Shown: positions 1 to 10,433 of the stretch, in pieces
How positions within the stretch are numbered: the first letter of the stretch is position 1
Layout of the letters: each line of letters opens with the position of its first letter
Assembly: GCA_949752795.1 (NCBI GenBank)
Contig: CATKHW010000549.1
Span: 806,001-870,000 of the forward strand
Reading direction: 5' to 3'
DNA from: Hyperoodon ampullatus
Lineage: Eukaryota; Chordata; Mammalia; Artiodactyla; Ziphiidae
DNA: 64,000 nt
Position numbers and translations under genes: made by a program
The notes under the pieces: model-generated
Seen by the model: the letters and a program-made list of their open reading frames with translations, nothing else
Told to the model about the DNA's origin: nothing
The model's database searches: none

Positions 1-32
1 AAACATGGCAGCGAGAATCAGCTCAAACCGAC

Positions 33-42
33 TATAAAAAGG
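33..42 (+). promoter_or_regulatory. TATA-like motif, once per monomer (M1 shown)
   Basis: TATAAAAAGG matches a strong eukaryotic TATA box. It is present at the same monomer position in both subarrays, with single-base changes in a few copies (for example TATAAAAAAG in M16). An A-rich tract follows at 48-66. It could drive satellite transcription, but a 10-bp match in AT-rich DNA is weak evidence and no initiator or other promoter element is evident. Confidence 0.3.
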
Positions 43-47
43 AATTT

Positions 48-66
48 CAAAAACAAAACAAAAAAA
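48..66 (+). repeat. A-rich simple tract, once per monomer (M1 shown)
   Basis: Three A runs separated by single C residues. Its length varies slightly between copies (one extra A in M14, A-to-G in M11, two bases fewer in M29 and M36), as expected for slippage. Confidence 0.85.
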
Positions 67-687
67 CTGGGAAATTCTTTACAATTCCTTCAGGGTCTCT
101 GATGAAAGCTGGAATGACCCTATCTACAACGACAGCTGGATGTGGCATAAGGAGGGACACTTGGGACTGAGACGATTGGTGAGATTGGGTGAGCAAATGC
201 AGACCCTTTAAAGCAATAATGCATGGCACCCATTCCATGGGTCCGAACTCTCCAGGTTGAAGGGAATATTACTACAGCTATAACATGCGCGGGAAACCTA
301 GAGAACGGACACACTGTGAATACGAAAGGTTTCTAAAACTCAACGAATAGTCCCTCTCCTGGTGCTCCGGTTTGAGTTTCCGTCTGCTTTACTATCAACC
401 TCCCAACTTGGAGAGACAGCCCCTTTAACCTCTTGGTTCGCACAGGTTGCCAATTTGGCAGAGGATGAAAGGGAAGAGGGAGAACCAATGAGAGAGTAGC
501 TGTTAGGCATTTGGACGGGCACATATCACTGTAATTTCCCGGCAGGAAGAAGAATTAACCAAATTCTCAGCCACCCACCGGGAACCAGTATAGGTCCTGA
601 ACCAAAATTTTGGACTTGCGGTCAGCTCACCAAAAACGAGTTGAAAAATGGAGCTCAGGGGCACAGCAATTCACAAACTGGCCGAGT

Positions 688-693
688 AATAAA
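688..693 (+). promoter_or_regulatory. AATAAA hexamer, once per monomer (M1 shown)
   Basis: Canonical polyadenylation hexamer on the plus strand, about 650 bp after the TATA-like motif and about 150 bp before the palindrome. It is kept in nearly every monomer and changed in M23. No clear GT-rich downstream element is seen. Functional use is unproven. Confidence 0.25.
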
Positions 694-839
694 GGACAAC
701 TATCGTCCAAAAATCTGTTGAGGGAAGGCAACGAGGCGGACTTGAAAGCGAGGCAGAATAGCAGGAAACAGATTTCAAGAGGTACGTTGGAATCGCCTTT
801 AAAGCACAGGAAGAGGGGCACAACTTCGACAATGATGCA

Positions 840-913
840 CTTGGCCAAAAAGGGCGTATGCGTTTTCTCCTGAATATATTCAGGAGAAAACGCATACGCC
901 CTTTTTGGCCAAG
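840..913. repeat. 74-bp perfect palindrome (M1), consensus form
   Basis: Two 37-nt arms meet with no spacer at GAATA|TATTC. The left arm runs from CTTGGCC through AAAAAGGGCGTATGCG and TTTTCTCCTG to the centre, and the right arm is its exact reverse complement ending GGCCAAG. The outer bases (A before, C after) do not pair, so the arms stop there. It is followed by AAGC repeats. It could form a cruciform in DNA or a 37-bp hairpin in RNA; neither is shown by sequence alone. Confidence 0.98.
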
Positions 914-1517
914 CAAGCAAGCGGGCAATGCAAATCTGCACTACAAAGAAGTATCACTTCCCACCGGTCAAAAGGGACATCCACAAAATGTGTAAGAACA
1001 AGAAAGGCAAGACAGGCCCTGGAGAACAGGGAGCCTTGTTATGCTGATGGGCGGGATGTAAATTGCCAACTGCCTCTCTGGAGGAGTGCATTCTGTTCCC
1101 TAAAACAAGTAAAGAACAGAGCTACAGAGCCAAGGGCACTACCAGTCTAGGGAATATACCTTGGGAAAACTGAAAATCAATAAGACAGAGCCACCCCAAA
1201 ATTTAGGGCTGCACTGCATACAAGGACCTCAACTTGGATACACCTTAAGTATCCCAGAAAATATAAACATGGTTCAAAAAATTGTGGTACTTACGTACGA
1301 TGGAATATCCCTCAGCCATGAAATCAATGTCATAAGACCAGTAGCAGCAAAATGGGTGGATTCAGGTACGATGATTCTAAGTGAAATAAGTCACAGAGAA
1401 AAAGAATCTTATCATAAGATATCACTTATGAAGATCCTGTAAACATGGCTACACTTGAACTGAGTTAGGAAAGAGAACAGTGTCTCACATTTAGAAAACA
1501 CTCTTATACCTGCTTAA

Positions 1518-1536
1518 GGGGGAAGGAGAGGTGGGG
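1518..1536 (+). other. G-rich stretch with two-tetrad quadruplex potential (M1 shown)
   Basis: Runs G5, GG, GG and G4 are separated by one to three bases, enough for a two-layer G-quadruplex on the plus strand. It is conserved in position. Some monomers change an internal G (M2, M5, M12 and M27), so it is not invariant. Confidence 0.4.
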
Positions 1537-1726
1537 TGATGCATAAAACCAGAGTTTGATATAAGCACAGGTACCGTTCCAAAAACCAACTATGGAATAG
1601 AGAAGACCTACACCGTCCTCAGTGAAAGGGACTCAAAACCCCATATTTCCCGCAGAGGAAAATATCTGACTAGTAAGAATCTTAAAACCTATGTATTGAT
1701 ATGTCTCCGTAAGGGAATCAAGTGTG

Positions 1727-1732
1727 TCTAGA
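1727..1732. other. TCTAGA site, once per monomer (M1 shown)
   Basis: The hexamer (XbaI recognition sequence) lies just before each monomer boundary as defined here and is retained at every boundary I checked, including those with flanking changes (M15, M21). It predicts a ~1.74-kb ladder on a digest, with one 2.33-kb fragment from M16. Confidence 0.8.
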
Positions 1733-1739
1733 CTGGCAT

Positions 1740-3478
1740 AAACATGGCAGCGAGAATCAGCTCAAACCCACTATAAAAAGGAATTTCAAAAACAAAACAA
1801 AAAAACTGGGAAATTCTTTACAATTCCTTCAGGGTCTCTGATGAAAGCTGGAATGACCCTATCTACAACGACAGCTGGATGTGGCATAAGGAGGGACACT
1901 TGGGACTGAGACGATTGGTGAGATTGGGTGAGCAAATGCTGACCCTTTAAAGCAATAATGCATGGCACCCATTCCATGAGTCCGAACTCTCCAGGTTGAA
2001 GGGAATATTACTACAGCTATAACATGCGCGGGAAACCTAGGGAACGGACACACTGTGAATACGAAAGGTTTCTAAAACTCAACGAATAGTCACTCTCCTG
2101 GTGCTCCGGTTTGACTTTCCGTCTGCTTTACTATCAACCTCCCAACTTGGAGAGACAGCCCCTTTAACCTCTTGGTTCGCACAGGTTGCCAATTTGGCAG
2201 AGGATGAAAGGGAAGAGGGAGAACCAATGAGAGAGTAGCTGTTAGGCATTTGGACGGGCACATATCACGGTAATTTCCCGGCAGGAAGAAGAATTAACCA
2301 AATTCTCAGCCACCCACCGGGAACCAGTATAGGTCCTGAACCAAAATTTTGGACTTGCGGTCAGCTCACCAAAAACGAGTTGAAAAATGGAGCTCAGGGG
2401 CACAGCAATTCACAAACTGGCCGAGTAATAAAGGACAACTATCGTCCAAAAATCTGTTGAGGGAAGGCAACGAGGCGGACTTGAAAGCGAGGCAGAATAG
2501 CAGGAAACAGATTTCAAGAGGTACGTTGGAATCGCCTTTAAAGCACAGGAAGAGGGGCACAACTTCGACAATGATGCACTTGGCCAAAAAGGGCGTATGC
2601 GTTTTCTCCTGAATATATTCAGGAGAAAACGCATACGCCCTTTTTGGCCAAGCAAGCAAGCGGGCAATGCAAATCTGCACTACAAAGAAGTATCACTTCC
2701 CACCGGTCAAAAGGGACATCCACAAAATGTGTAAGAACAAGAAAGGCAAGACAAGCCCGGGAGAACAGGGAGCCTTGTTATGCTGATGGGCGGGATGTAA
2801 ATTGCCAACTGCCTCTCTGGAGGAGTGCATTCTGTTCCCTAAAACAAGTAAAGAACAGAGCTACAGAACCAAGGGCACTACCAGTCTAGGGAATATACCT
2901 TGGGAAAACTGAAAATCAATAAGACAGAGCCACCCCAAAATTTAGGGCTGCACTGCATACAAGGACCTCAACTTGGATACACCTTAAGTATCCCAGAAAA
3001 TATAAACATGGTTCAAAAAATTGTGGTACTTACGTACGATGGAATATCCCTCACCCATGAAATCAATGTCATAAGACCAGTAGCAACAAAATGGGTGGAT
3101 TCAGGTACGATGATTCTAAGTGAAATAAGTCACACAGAAAAAGAAACTTATCATATGATATCACTTATGAAGATCCTGTAAACATGGCTACACTTGAACT
3201 GAGTTAGGAAAGAGAACAGTGTCTCACATTTAGAAAACACTCTTTTACCTGCTTAAGGGGGAAGGAAAGGTGGGGTGATGCATAAAACCAGAGTTTGATA
3301 TAAGCACAGGTACCGTTCCAAAAACCAACTATGGAATAGACAAGACCTACACCGTCCTCAGTGAAAGGGACTCAAAACCCCATATTTCCCGCAGAGGAAA
3401 GTATCTGACTAGTAAGAATCTTAAAACCTATGTATTGATATGTCTCTGTAAGGGAATCAAGTGTGTCTAGACTGGCAT
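1740..3478 (+). repeat. Satellite monomer M2 (type A, 1,739 bp)
   Basis: Carries the linked set ATGCTGACC, CTAGGGAAC, CACGGTAATTT, ACAAGCCC, AGCAAC, CATATGAT, CTTTTACC, GGAAAGG and TCTCTGTAAG, a haplotype shared with M5 and M12 and partly with M7. Private change CCATGAGTCC near 1,975. Palindrome 2,579-2,652 is perfect. Confidence 0.97.
2579..2652. repeat. 74-bp palindrome (M2), perfect
   Basis: Identical to the M1 palindrome. Confidence 0.97.
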
Positions 3479-5216
3479 AAACATGGCAGCGAGAATCAGC
3501 TCAAACCCACTATAAAAAGGAATTTCAAAAACAAAACAAAAAAACTGGGAAATTCTTTACAATTCCTTCAGGGTCTCTGATGAAAGCTGGAATGACCCTA
3601 TCTACAACGACAGCTGGATGTGGCATAAGGAGGGACACTTGGGACTGAGAGGATTGGTGAGATTGGGTGAGCAAATGCAGACCCTTTAAAGCAATAATGC
3701 ATGGCACCCATTCCATGGGTCCGAACTCTCCAGGTTGAAGGGAATATTACTACAGTTATAACATGCGCGGGAAACCTAGGGAACGGACACACTGTGAATA
3801 CGAAAGGTTTCTAAAACTCAACGAATAGTCCCTCTCCTGGTGCTCCGGTTTGACTTTCCGTCTGCTTTACTATCAACCTCCCAACTTGGAGAGACAGCCC
3901 CTTTAACCTCTTGGTTCGCACAGGTTGCCAATTTGGCAGAGGATGAAAGGGAAGAGGGAGAACCAATGAGAGAGTAGCTGTTAGGCATTTGGACGGGCAC
4001 ATATCACTGTAATTTCCCGGCAGGAAGAAGAATTAACCAAATTCTCAGCCACCCACCGGGAACCAGTATAGGTCCTGAACCAAAATTTTGGACTTGCGGT
4101 CAGCTCACCAAAAACGAGTTGAAAAATGGAGCTCAGGGGCACAGCAATTCACAAACTGGCCGAGTAATAAAGGACAACTATCGTCCAAAAATCTGTTGAG
4201 GGAAGGCAACGAGGCGGACTTGAAAGCGAGGCAGAATAGCAGGAAACAGATTTCAAGAGGTACGTTGGAATCGCCTTTAAAGCACAGGAAGAGGGGCACA
4301 ACTTCGACAATGATGCACTTGGCCAAAAAGGGCGTATGCGTTTTCTCCTGAATATATTCAGGAGAAAACGCATACGCCCTTTTTGGCCAAGCAAGCAAGC
4401 GGGCAATGCAAATCTGCACTACAAAGAAGTATCACTTCCCACCGGTCAAAAGGGCATCCACAAAATGTGTAAGAACAAGAAAGGCAAGACAGGCCCTGGA
4501 GAACAGGGAGCCTTGTTATGCTGATGGGCGGGATGTAAATTGCCAACTGCCTCTCTGGAGGAGTGCATTCTGTTCCCTAAAACAAGTAAAGAACAGAGCT
4601 ACAGAGCCAAGGGCACTACCAGTCTAGGGAATATACCTTGGGAAAACTGAAAATCAATAAGACAGAGCCACCCCAAAATTTAAGGCTGCACTGCATACAA
4701 GGACCTCAACTTGGATACACCTTAAGTATCCCAGAAAATATAAACATGGTTCAAAAAATTGTGGTAATTACGTACGATGGAATATCCCTCAGCCATGAAA
4801 TCAATGTCATAAGACCAGTAGCAGCAAAATGGGTGGATTCAGGTACGATGATTCTAAGTGAAATAAGTCACAGAGAAAAAGAAACTTATCATAAGATATC
4901 ACTTATGAAGATCCTGTAAACATGGCTACACTTGAACTGAGTTAGGAAAGAGAACAGTGTCTCACATTTAGAAAACACTCTTATACCTGCTTAAGGGGGA
5001 AGGAGAGGTGGGGTGATGCATAAAACCAGAGTTTGATATAAGCACAGGTACCGTTCCAAAAACCAACTATGGAATAGAGAAGACCTACACCGTCCTCAGT
5101 GAAAGGGACTCAAAACCCCCTATTTCCCGCAGAGGAAAATATCTGACTAGTAAGAATCTTAAAACCTATGTATTGATATGTCTCCGTAAGGGAATCAAGT
5201 GTGTCTAGACTGGCAT
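3479..5216 (+). repeat. Satellite monomer M3 (type A, 1,738 bp)
   Basis: Has a one-base deletion (AAAGGGCATCC instead of AAAGGGACATCC near 4,450) and GTAATTACG near 4,764, both shared with M10, seven monomers downstream. ACAGTTATAAC near 3,754 is shared with M9 and M10. Palindrome 4,318-4,391 is perfect. Confidence 0.97.
4318..4391. repeat. 74-bp palindrome (M3), perfect
   Basis: Identical to the M1 palindrome. Confidence 0.97.
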
Positions 5217-6955
5217 AAACATGGCAGCGAGAATCAGCTCAAACCGACTATAAAAAGGAATTTCAAAAACAAAACAAAAAAACTGGGAAATTCTTTACAA
5301 TTCCTTCAGGGTCTCTGATGAAAGCTGGAATGACCCTATCTACAACGACAGCTGGATGTGGCATAAGGAGGGACACTTGGGACTGAGACGATTGGTGAGA
5401 TTGGGTGAGCAAATGCAGACCCTTTAAAGCAATAATGCATGGCACCCATTCCATGGGTCCGAACTCTCCAGGTTGAAGGGAATATTACTACAGCTATAAC
5501 ATGCGCGGGAAACCTAGAGAACGGACACACTGTGAATACGAAAGGTTTCTAAAACTCAACGAATAGTCCCTCTACTGGTGCTCCGGTTTGAGTTTCCGTC
5601 TGCTTTACTATCAACCTCCCAACTTGGAGAGACAGCCCCTTTAACCTCTTGGTTCGCACAGGTTGCCAATTTGGCAGAGGATGAAAGGGAAGAGGGAGAA
5701 CCAATGAGAGAGTAGCTGTTAGGCATTTGGACGGGCACATATCACTGTAATTTCCCGGCAGGAAGAAGAATTAACCAAATTCTCAGCCACCCACCGGGAA
5801 CCAGTATAGGTCCTGAACCAAAATTTTGGACTTGCGGTCAGCTCACCAAAAACGAGTTGAAAAATGGAGCTCAGGGGCACAGCAATTCACAAACTGGCCG
5901 AGTAATAAAGGACAACTATCGTCCAAAAATCTGTTGAGGGAAGGCAACGAGGCGGACTTGAAAGCGAGGCAGAATAGCAGGAAACAGATTTCAAGAGGTA
6001 CGTTGGAATCGCCTTTAAAGCACAGGAAGAGGGGCACAACTTCGACAATGATGCACTTGGCCAAAAAGGGCGTATGCGTTTTCTCCTGAATATATTCAGG
6101 AGAAAACGCATACGCCCTTTTTGGCCAAGCAAGCAAGCGGGCAATGCAAATCTGCACTACAAAGAAGTATCACTTCCCACCGGTCAAAAGGGACATCCAC
6201 AAAATGTGTAAGAACAAGAAAGGCAAGACAGGCCCTGGAGAACAGGGAGCCTTGTTATGCTGATGGGCGGGATGTAAATTGCCAACTGCCTCTCTGGAGG
6301 AGTGCATTCTGTTCCCTAAAACAAGTAAAGAACAGAGCTACAGAGCCAAGGGCACTACCAGTCTAGGGAATATACCTTGGGAAAACTGAAAATCAATAAG
6401 ACAGATCCACCCCAAAATTTAGGGCTGCACTGCATACAAGGACCTCAACTTGGATACACCTTAAGTATCCCAGAAAATATAAACATGGTTCAAAAAATTG
6501 TGGTACTTACGTACGATGGAATATCCCTCAGCCATGAAATCAATGTCATAAGACCAGTAGCAGCAAAATGGGTGGATTCAGGTACGATGATTCTAAGTGA
6601 AATAAGTCACAGAGAAAAAGAAACTTATCATAAGATATCACTTATGAAGATCCTGTAAACATGGCTACACTTGAACTGAGTTAGGAAAGAGAACAGTGTC
6701 TCACATTTAGAAAACACTCTTATACCTGCTTAAGGGGGAAGGAGAGGTGGGGTGATGCATAAAACCAGAGTTTGATATAAGCACAGGTACCGTTCCAAAA
6801 ACCAACTGTGGAATAGACAAGACCTACACCGTCCTCAGTGAAAGGGACTCAAAACCCCATATTTCCCGCAGAGGAAAATACCTGACTAGTAAGAATCTTA
6901 AAACCTATGTATTGATATGTCTCCGTAAGGGAATCAAGTGTGTCTAGACTGGCAT
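5217..6955 (+). repeat. Satellite monomer M4 (type A, 1,739 bp)
   Basis: Left half is like M1 (AACCGACTA, GAGTTTCC). Right half carries AGATCCAC near 6,404, CAACTGTGG near 6,805 and GAAAATACCTG near 6,875, a set repeated in M6 two monomers on. Palindrome 6,056-6,129 is perfect. Confidence 0.97.
6056..6129. repeat. 74-bp palindrome (M4), perfect
   Basis: Identical to the M1 palindrome. Confidence 0.97.
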
Positions 6956-8694
6956 AAACATGGCAGCGAGAATCAGCTCAAACCCACTATAAAAAGGAAT
7001 TTCAAAAACAAAACAAAAAAACTGGGAAATTCTTTACAATTCCTTCAGGGTCTCTGATGAAAGCTGGAATGACCCTATCTACAACGACAGCTGGATGTGG
7101 CATAAGGAGGGACACTTGGGACTGAGACGATTGGTGAGATTGGGTGAGCAAATGCTGACCCTTTAAAGCAATAATGCATGGCACCCATTCCATGGGTCCG
7201 AACTCTCCAGGTTGAAGGGAATATTACTACAGCTATAACATGCGCGGGAAACCTAGGGAACGGACACACTGTGAATACGAAAGGTTTCTAAAACTCAACG
7301 AATAGTCCCTCTCCTGGTGCTCCGGTTTGAGTTTCTGTCTGCTTTACTATCAACCTCCCAACTTGGAGAGACAGCCCCTTTAACCTCTTGGTTCGCACAG
7401 GTTGCCAATTTGGCAGAGGATGAAAGGGAAGAGGGAGAACCAATGAGAGAGTAGCTGTTAGGCATTTGGACGGGCACATATCACGGTAATTTCCCGGCAG
7501 GAAGAAGAATTAACCAAATTCTCAGCCACCCACCGGGAACCAGTATAGGTCCTGAACCAAAATTTTGGACTTGCGGTCAGCTCACCAAAAACGAGTTGAA
7601 AAATGGAGCTCAGGGGCACAGCAATTCACAAACTGGCCGAGTAATAAAGGACAACTATCGTCCAAAAATCTGTTGAGGGAAGGCAACGAGGCGGACTTGA
7701 AAGCGAGGCAGAATAGCAGGAAACAGATTTCAAGAGGTACGTTGGAATCGCCTTTAAAGCACAGGAAGAGGGGCACAACTTCGACAATGATGCACTTGGC
7801 CAAAAAGGGCGTATGCGTTTTCTCCTGAATATATTCAGGAGAAAACGCATACGCCCTTTTTGGCCAAGCAAGCAAGCGGGCAATGCAAATCTGCACTACA
7901 AAGAAGTATCACTTCCCACCGGTCAAAAGGGACATCCACAAAATGTGTAAGAACAAGAAAGGCAAGACAAGCCCTGGAGAACAGGGAGCCTTGTTATGCT
8001 GATGGGCGGGATGTAAATTGCCAACTGCCTCTCTGGAGGAGTGCATTCTGTTCCCTAAAACAAGTAAAGAACAGAGCTACAGAGCCAAGGGCACTACCAG
8101 TCTAGGGAATATACCTTGGGAAAACTGAAAATCAATAAGACAGAGCCACCCCAAAATTTAGGGCTGCACTGCATACAAGGACCTCAACTTGGATACACCT
8201 TAAGTATCCCAGAAAATATAAACATGGTTCAAAAAATTGTGGTACTTACGTACGATGGAATATCCCTCAGCCATGAAATCAATGTCATAAGACCAGTAGC
8301 AACAAAATGGGTGGATTCAGGTACGATGATTCTAAGTGAAATAAGTCACACAGAAAAAGAAACTTATCATATGATATCACTTATGAAGATCCTGTAAACA
8401 TGGCTACACTTGAACTGAGTTAGGAAAGAGAACAGTGTCTCACATTTAGAAAACACTCTTTTACCTGCTTAAGGGGGAAGGAAAGGTGGGGTGATGCATA
8501 AAACCAGAGTTTGATATAAGCACAGGTACCGTTCCAAAAACCAACTATGGAATAGAGAAGACCTACACCGTCCTCAGTGAAAGGGACTCAAAACCCCATA
8601 TTTCCCGCAGAGGAAAGTATCTGACTAGTAAGAATCTTAAAACCTATGTATTGATATGTCTCTGTAAGGGAATCAAGTGTGTCTAGACTGGCAT
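6956..8694 (+). repeat. Satellite monomer M5 (type A, 1,739 bp)
   Basis: M2-like haplotype (CTGACC, CACGGTAATTT, ACAAGCCC, CATATGAT, CTTTTACC, TCTCTGTAAG). Private GAGTTTCTGTC near 7,329. Counterpart of M12 in the seven-monomer register and of M7 in the local dimer. Palindrome 7,795-7,868 is perfect. Confidence 0.97.
7795..7868. repeat. 74-bp palindrome (M5), perfect
   Basis: Identical to the M1 palindrome. Confidence 0.97.
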
Positions 8695-10433
8695 AAACAT
8701 GGCAGCGAGAATCAGCTCAAACCCACTATAAAAAGGAATTTCAAAAACAAAACAAAAAAACTGGGAAATTCTTTACAATTCCTTCAGGGTCTCTGATGAA
8801 AGCTGGAATGACCCTATCTACAACGACAGCTGGATGTGGCATAAGGAGGGACACTTGGGACTGAGACGATTGGTGAGATTGGGTGAGCAAATGCAGACCC
8901 TTTAAAGCAATAATGCATGGCACCCATTTCATGGGTCCGAACTCTCCAAGTTGAAGGGAATATTACTACAGCTATAACATGTGCGGGAAACCTAGAGAAC
9001 GGACACACTGTGAATACGAAAGGTTTCTAAAACTCAACGAATAGTCACTCTCCTGGTGCTCCGGTTTGACTTTCCGTCTGCTTTACTATCAACCTCCCAA
9101 CTTGGAGAGACAGCCCCTTTAACCTCTTGGTTCGCACAGGTTGCCAATTTGGCAGAGGATGAAAGGGAAGAGGGAGAACCAATGAGAGAGTAGCTGTTAG
9201 GCATTTGGACGGGCACATATCACTGTAATTTCCCGGCAGGAAGAAGAATTAACCAAATTCTCAGCCACCCACCGGGAACCAGTATAGGTCCTGAACCAAA
9301 ATTTTGGACTTGCGGTCAGCTCACCAAAAACGAGTTGAAAAATGGAGCTCAGGGGCACAGCAATTCACAAACTGGCCGAGTAATAAAGGACAACTATCGT
9401 CCAAAAATCTGTTGAGGGAAGGCAACGAGGCGGACTTGAAAGCGAGGCAGAATAGCAGGAAACAGATTTCAAGAGGTACGTTGGAATCGCCTTTAAAGCA
9501 CAGGAAGAGGGGCACAACTTCGACAATGATGCACTTGGCCAAAAAGGGCGTATGCGTTTTCTCCTGAATATATTCAAGAGAAAACGCATACGCCCTTTTT
9601 GGCCAAGCAAGCAAGCGGGCAATGCAAATCTGCACTACAAAGAAGTATCACTTCCCACCAGTCAAAAGGGACATCCACAAAATGTGTAAGAACAAGAAAG
9701 GCAAGACAGGCCCTGGAGAACAGGGAGCATTGTTATGCTGATGGGCGGGATGTAAATTGCCAACTGCCTCTCTGGAGGAGTGCATTCTGTTCCCTAAAAC
9801 AAGTAAAGAACAGAGCTACAGAGCCAAGGGCACTACCAGTCTAGGGAATATACCTTGGGAAAACTGAAAATCAATAAGACAGATCCACCCCAAAATTTAG
9901 GGCTGCACTGCATACAAGGACCTCAACTTGGATACACCTTAAGTATCCCAGAAAATATAAACATGGTTCAAAAAATTGTGGTACTTACGTACGATGGAAT
10001 ATCCCTCAGCCATGAAATCAATGTCATAAGACCAGTAGCAGCAAAATGGGTGGATTCAGGTACGATGATTCTAAGTGAAATAAGTCACAGAGAAAAAGAA
10101 ACTTATCATAAGATATCACTTATGAAGATCCTGTAAACATGGCTACACTTGAACTGAGTTAGGAAAGAGAACAGTGTCTCACATTTAGAAAACACTCTTA
10201 TACCTGCTTAAGGGGGAAGGAGAGGTGGGGTGATGCATAAAACCAGAGTTTGATATAAGCACAGGTACCGTTCCAAAAACCAACTGTGGAATAGACAAGA
10301 CCTACACCGTCCTCAGTGAAAGGGACTCAAAACCCCATATTTCCCGCAGAGGAAAATACCTGACTAGTAAGAATCTTAAAACCTATGTATTGATATGTCT
10401 CCGTAAGGGAATCAAGTGTGTCTAGACTGGCAT
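8695..10433 (+). repeat. Satellite monomer M6 (type A, 1,739 bp)
   Basis: Carries CATTTCATGGG and CATGTGCGGG (shared with M8 and M13) in its left half and the M4-type AGATCCAC/CAACTGTGG set in its right half. Palindrome 9,534-9,607 has one arm mismatch (ATTCAAGAG). Confidence 0.97.
9534..9607. repeat. 74-bp palindrome (M6), one mismatch
   Basis: Right arm reads ATTCAAGAG instead of ATTCAGGAG, giving one unpaired position near the centre. Confidence 0.96.

Larger units (their letters stand above)
1..1739 (+). repeat. Satellite monomer M1 (type A, 1,739 bp)
   Basis: Reference copy for monomer positions in this annotation. Variants: AACCGACTA near 25 (shared with M4), CTAGAGAAC, GAGTTTCC near 372 (shared with M4, M5, M7, M11), CACAGAG and AGCAGC near 1,350-1,395, and ATAGAGAAG near 1,599. 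Palindrome 840-913 is perfect. Confidence 0.97.

Noticed and set aside
47..238. 63-codon minus-strand frame with a true ATG
   Set aside because: Short, low-complexity end and no known family. Its extension varies with simple indels in the A-rich tract (M14, M17, M18), so it is not under coding constraint.
434..505. Pol III box A/B-like words (GGTTCGCAC, TAGCTGTTAGG)
   Set aside because: Each is only a partial match and they are in the wrong order for a tRNA-type promoter; no tRNA cloverleaf can be drawn.
610..873. 87-codon plus-strand frame, and the 81-codon frame that follows at 905-1150
   Set aside because: Both begin with TTG and read through the palindrome arms. They have no recognisable domain and are lost in several B monomers.
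840..913. Palindrome as a bacterial-type terminator, microRNA precursor or transposon terminal inverted repeat
   Set aside because: There is no following T run. A zero-loop 37-bp stem is unlike ordinary microRNA precursors, and the arms abut rather than flank a mobile segment. No target-site duplication is seen.
627..941. 104-codon minus-strand open frame, found in nearly every monomer
   Set aside because: It starts at GTG rather than ATG, overlaps the palindrome, lies opposite another open frame of similar size, and resembles no family I know. It recurs because the monomer recurs.
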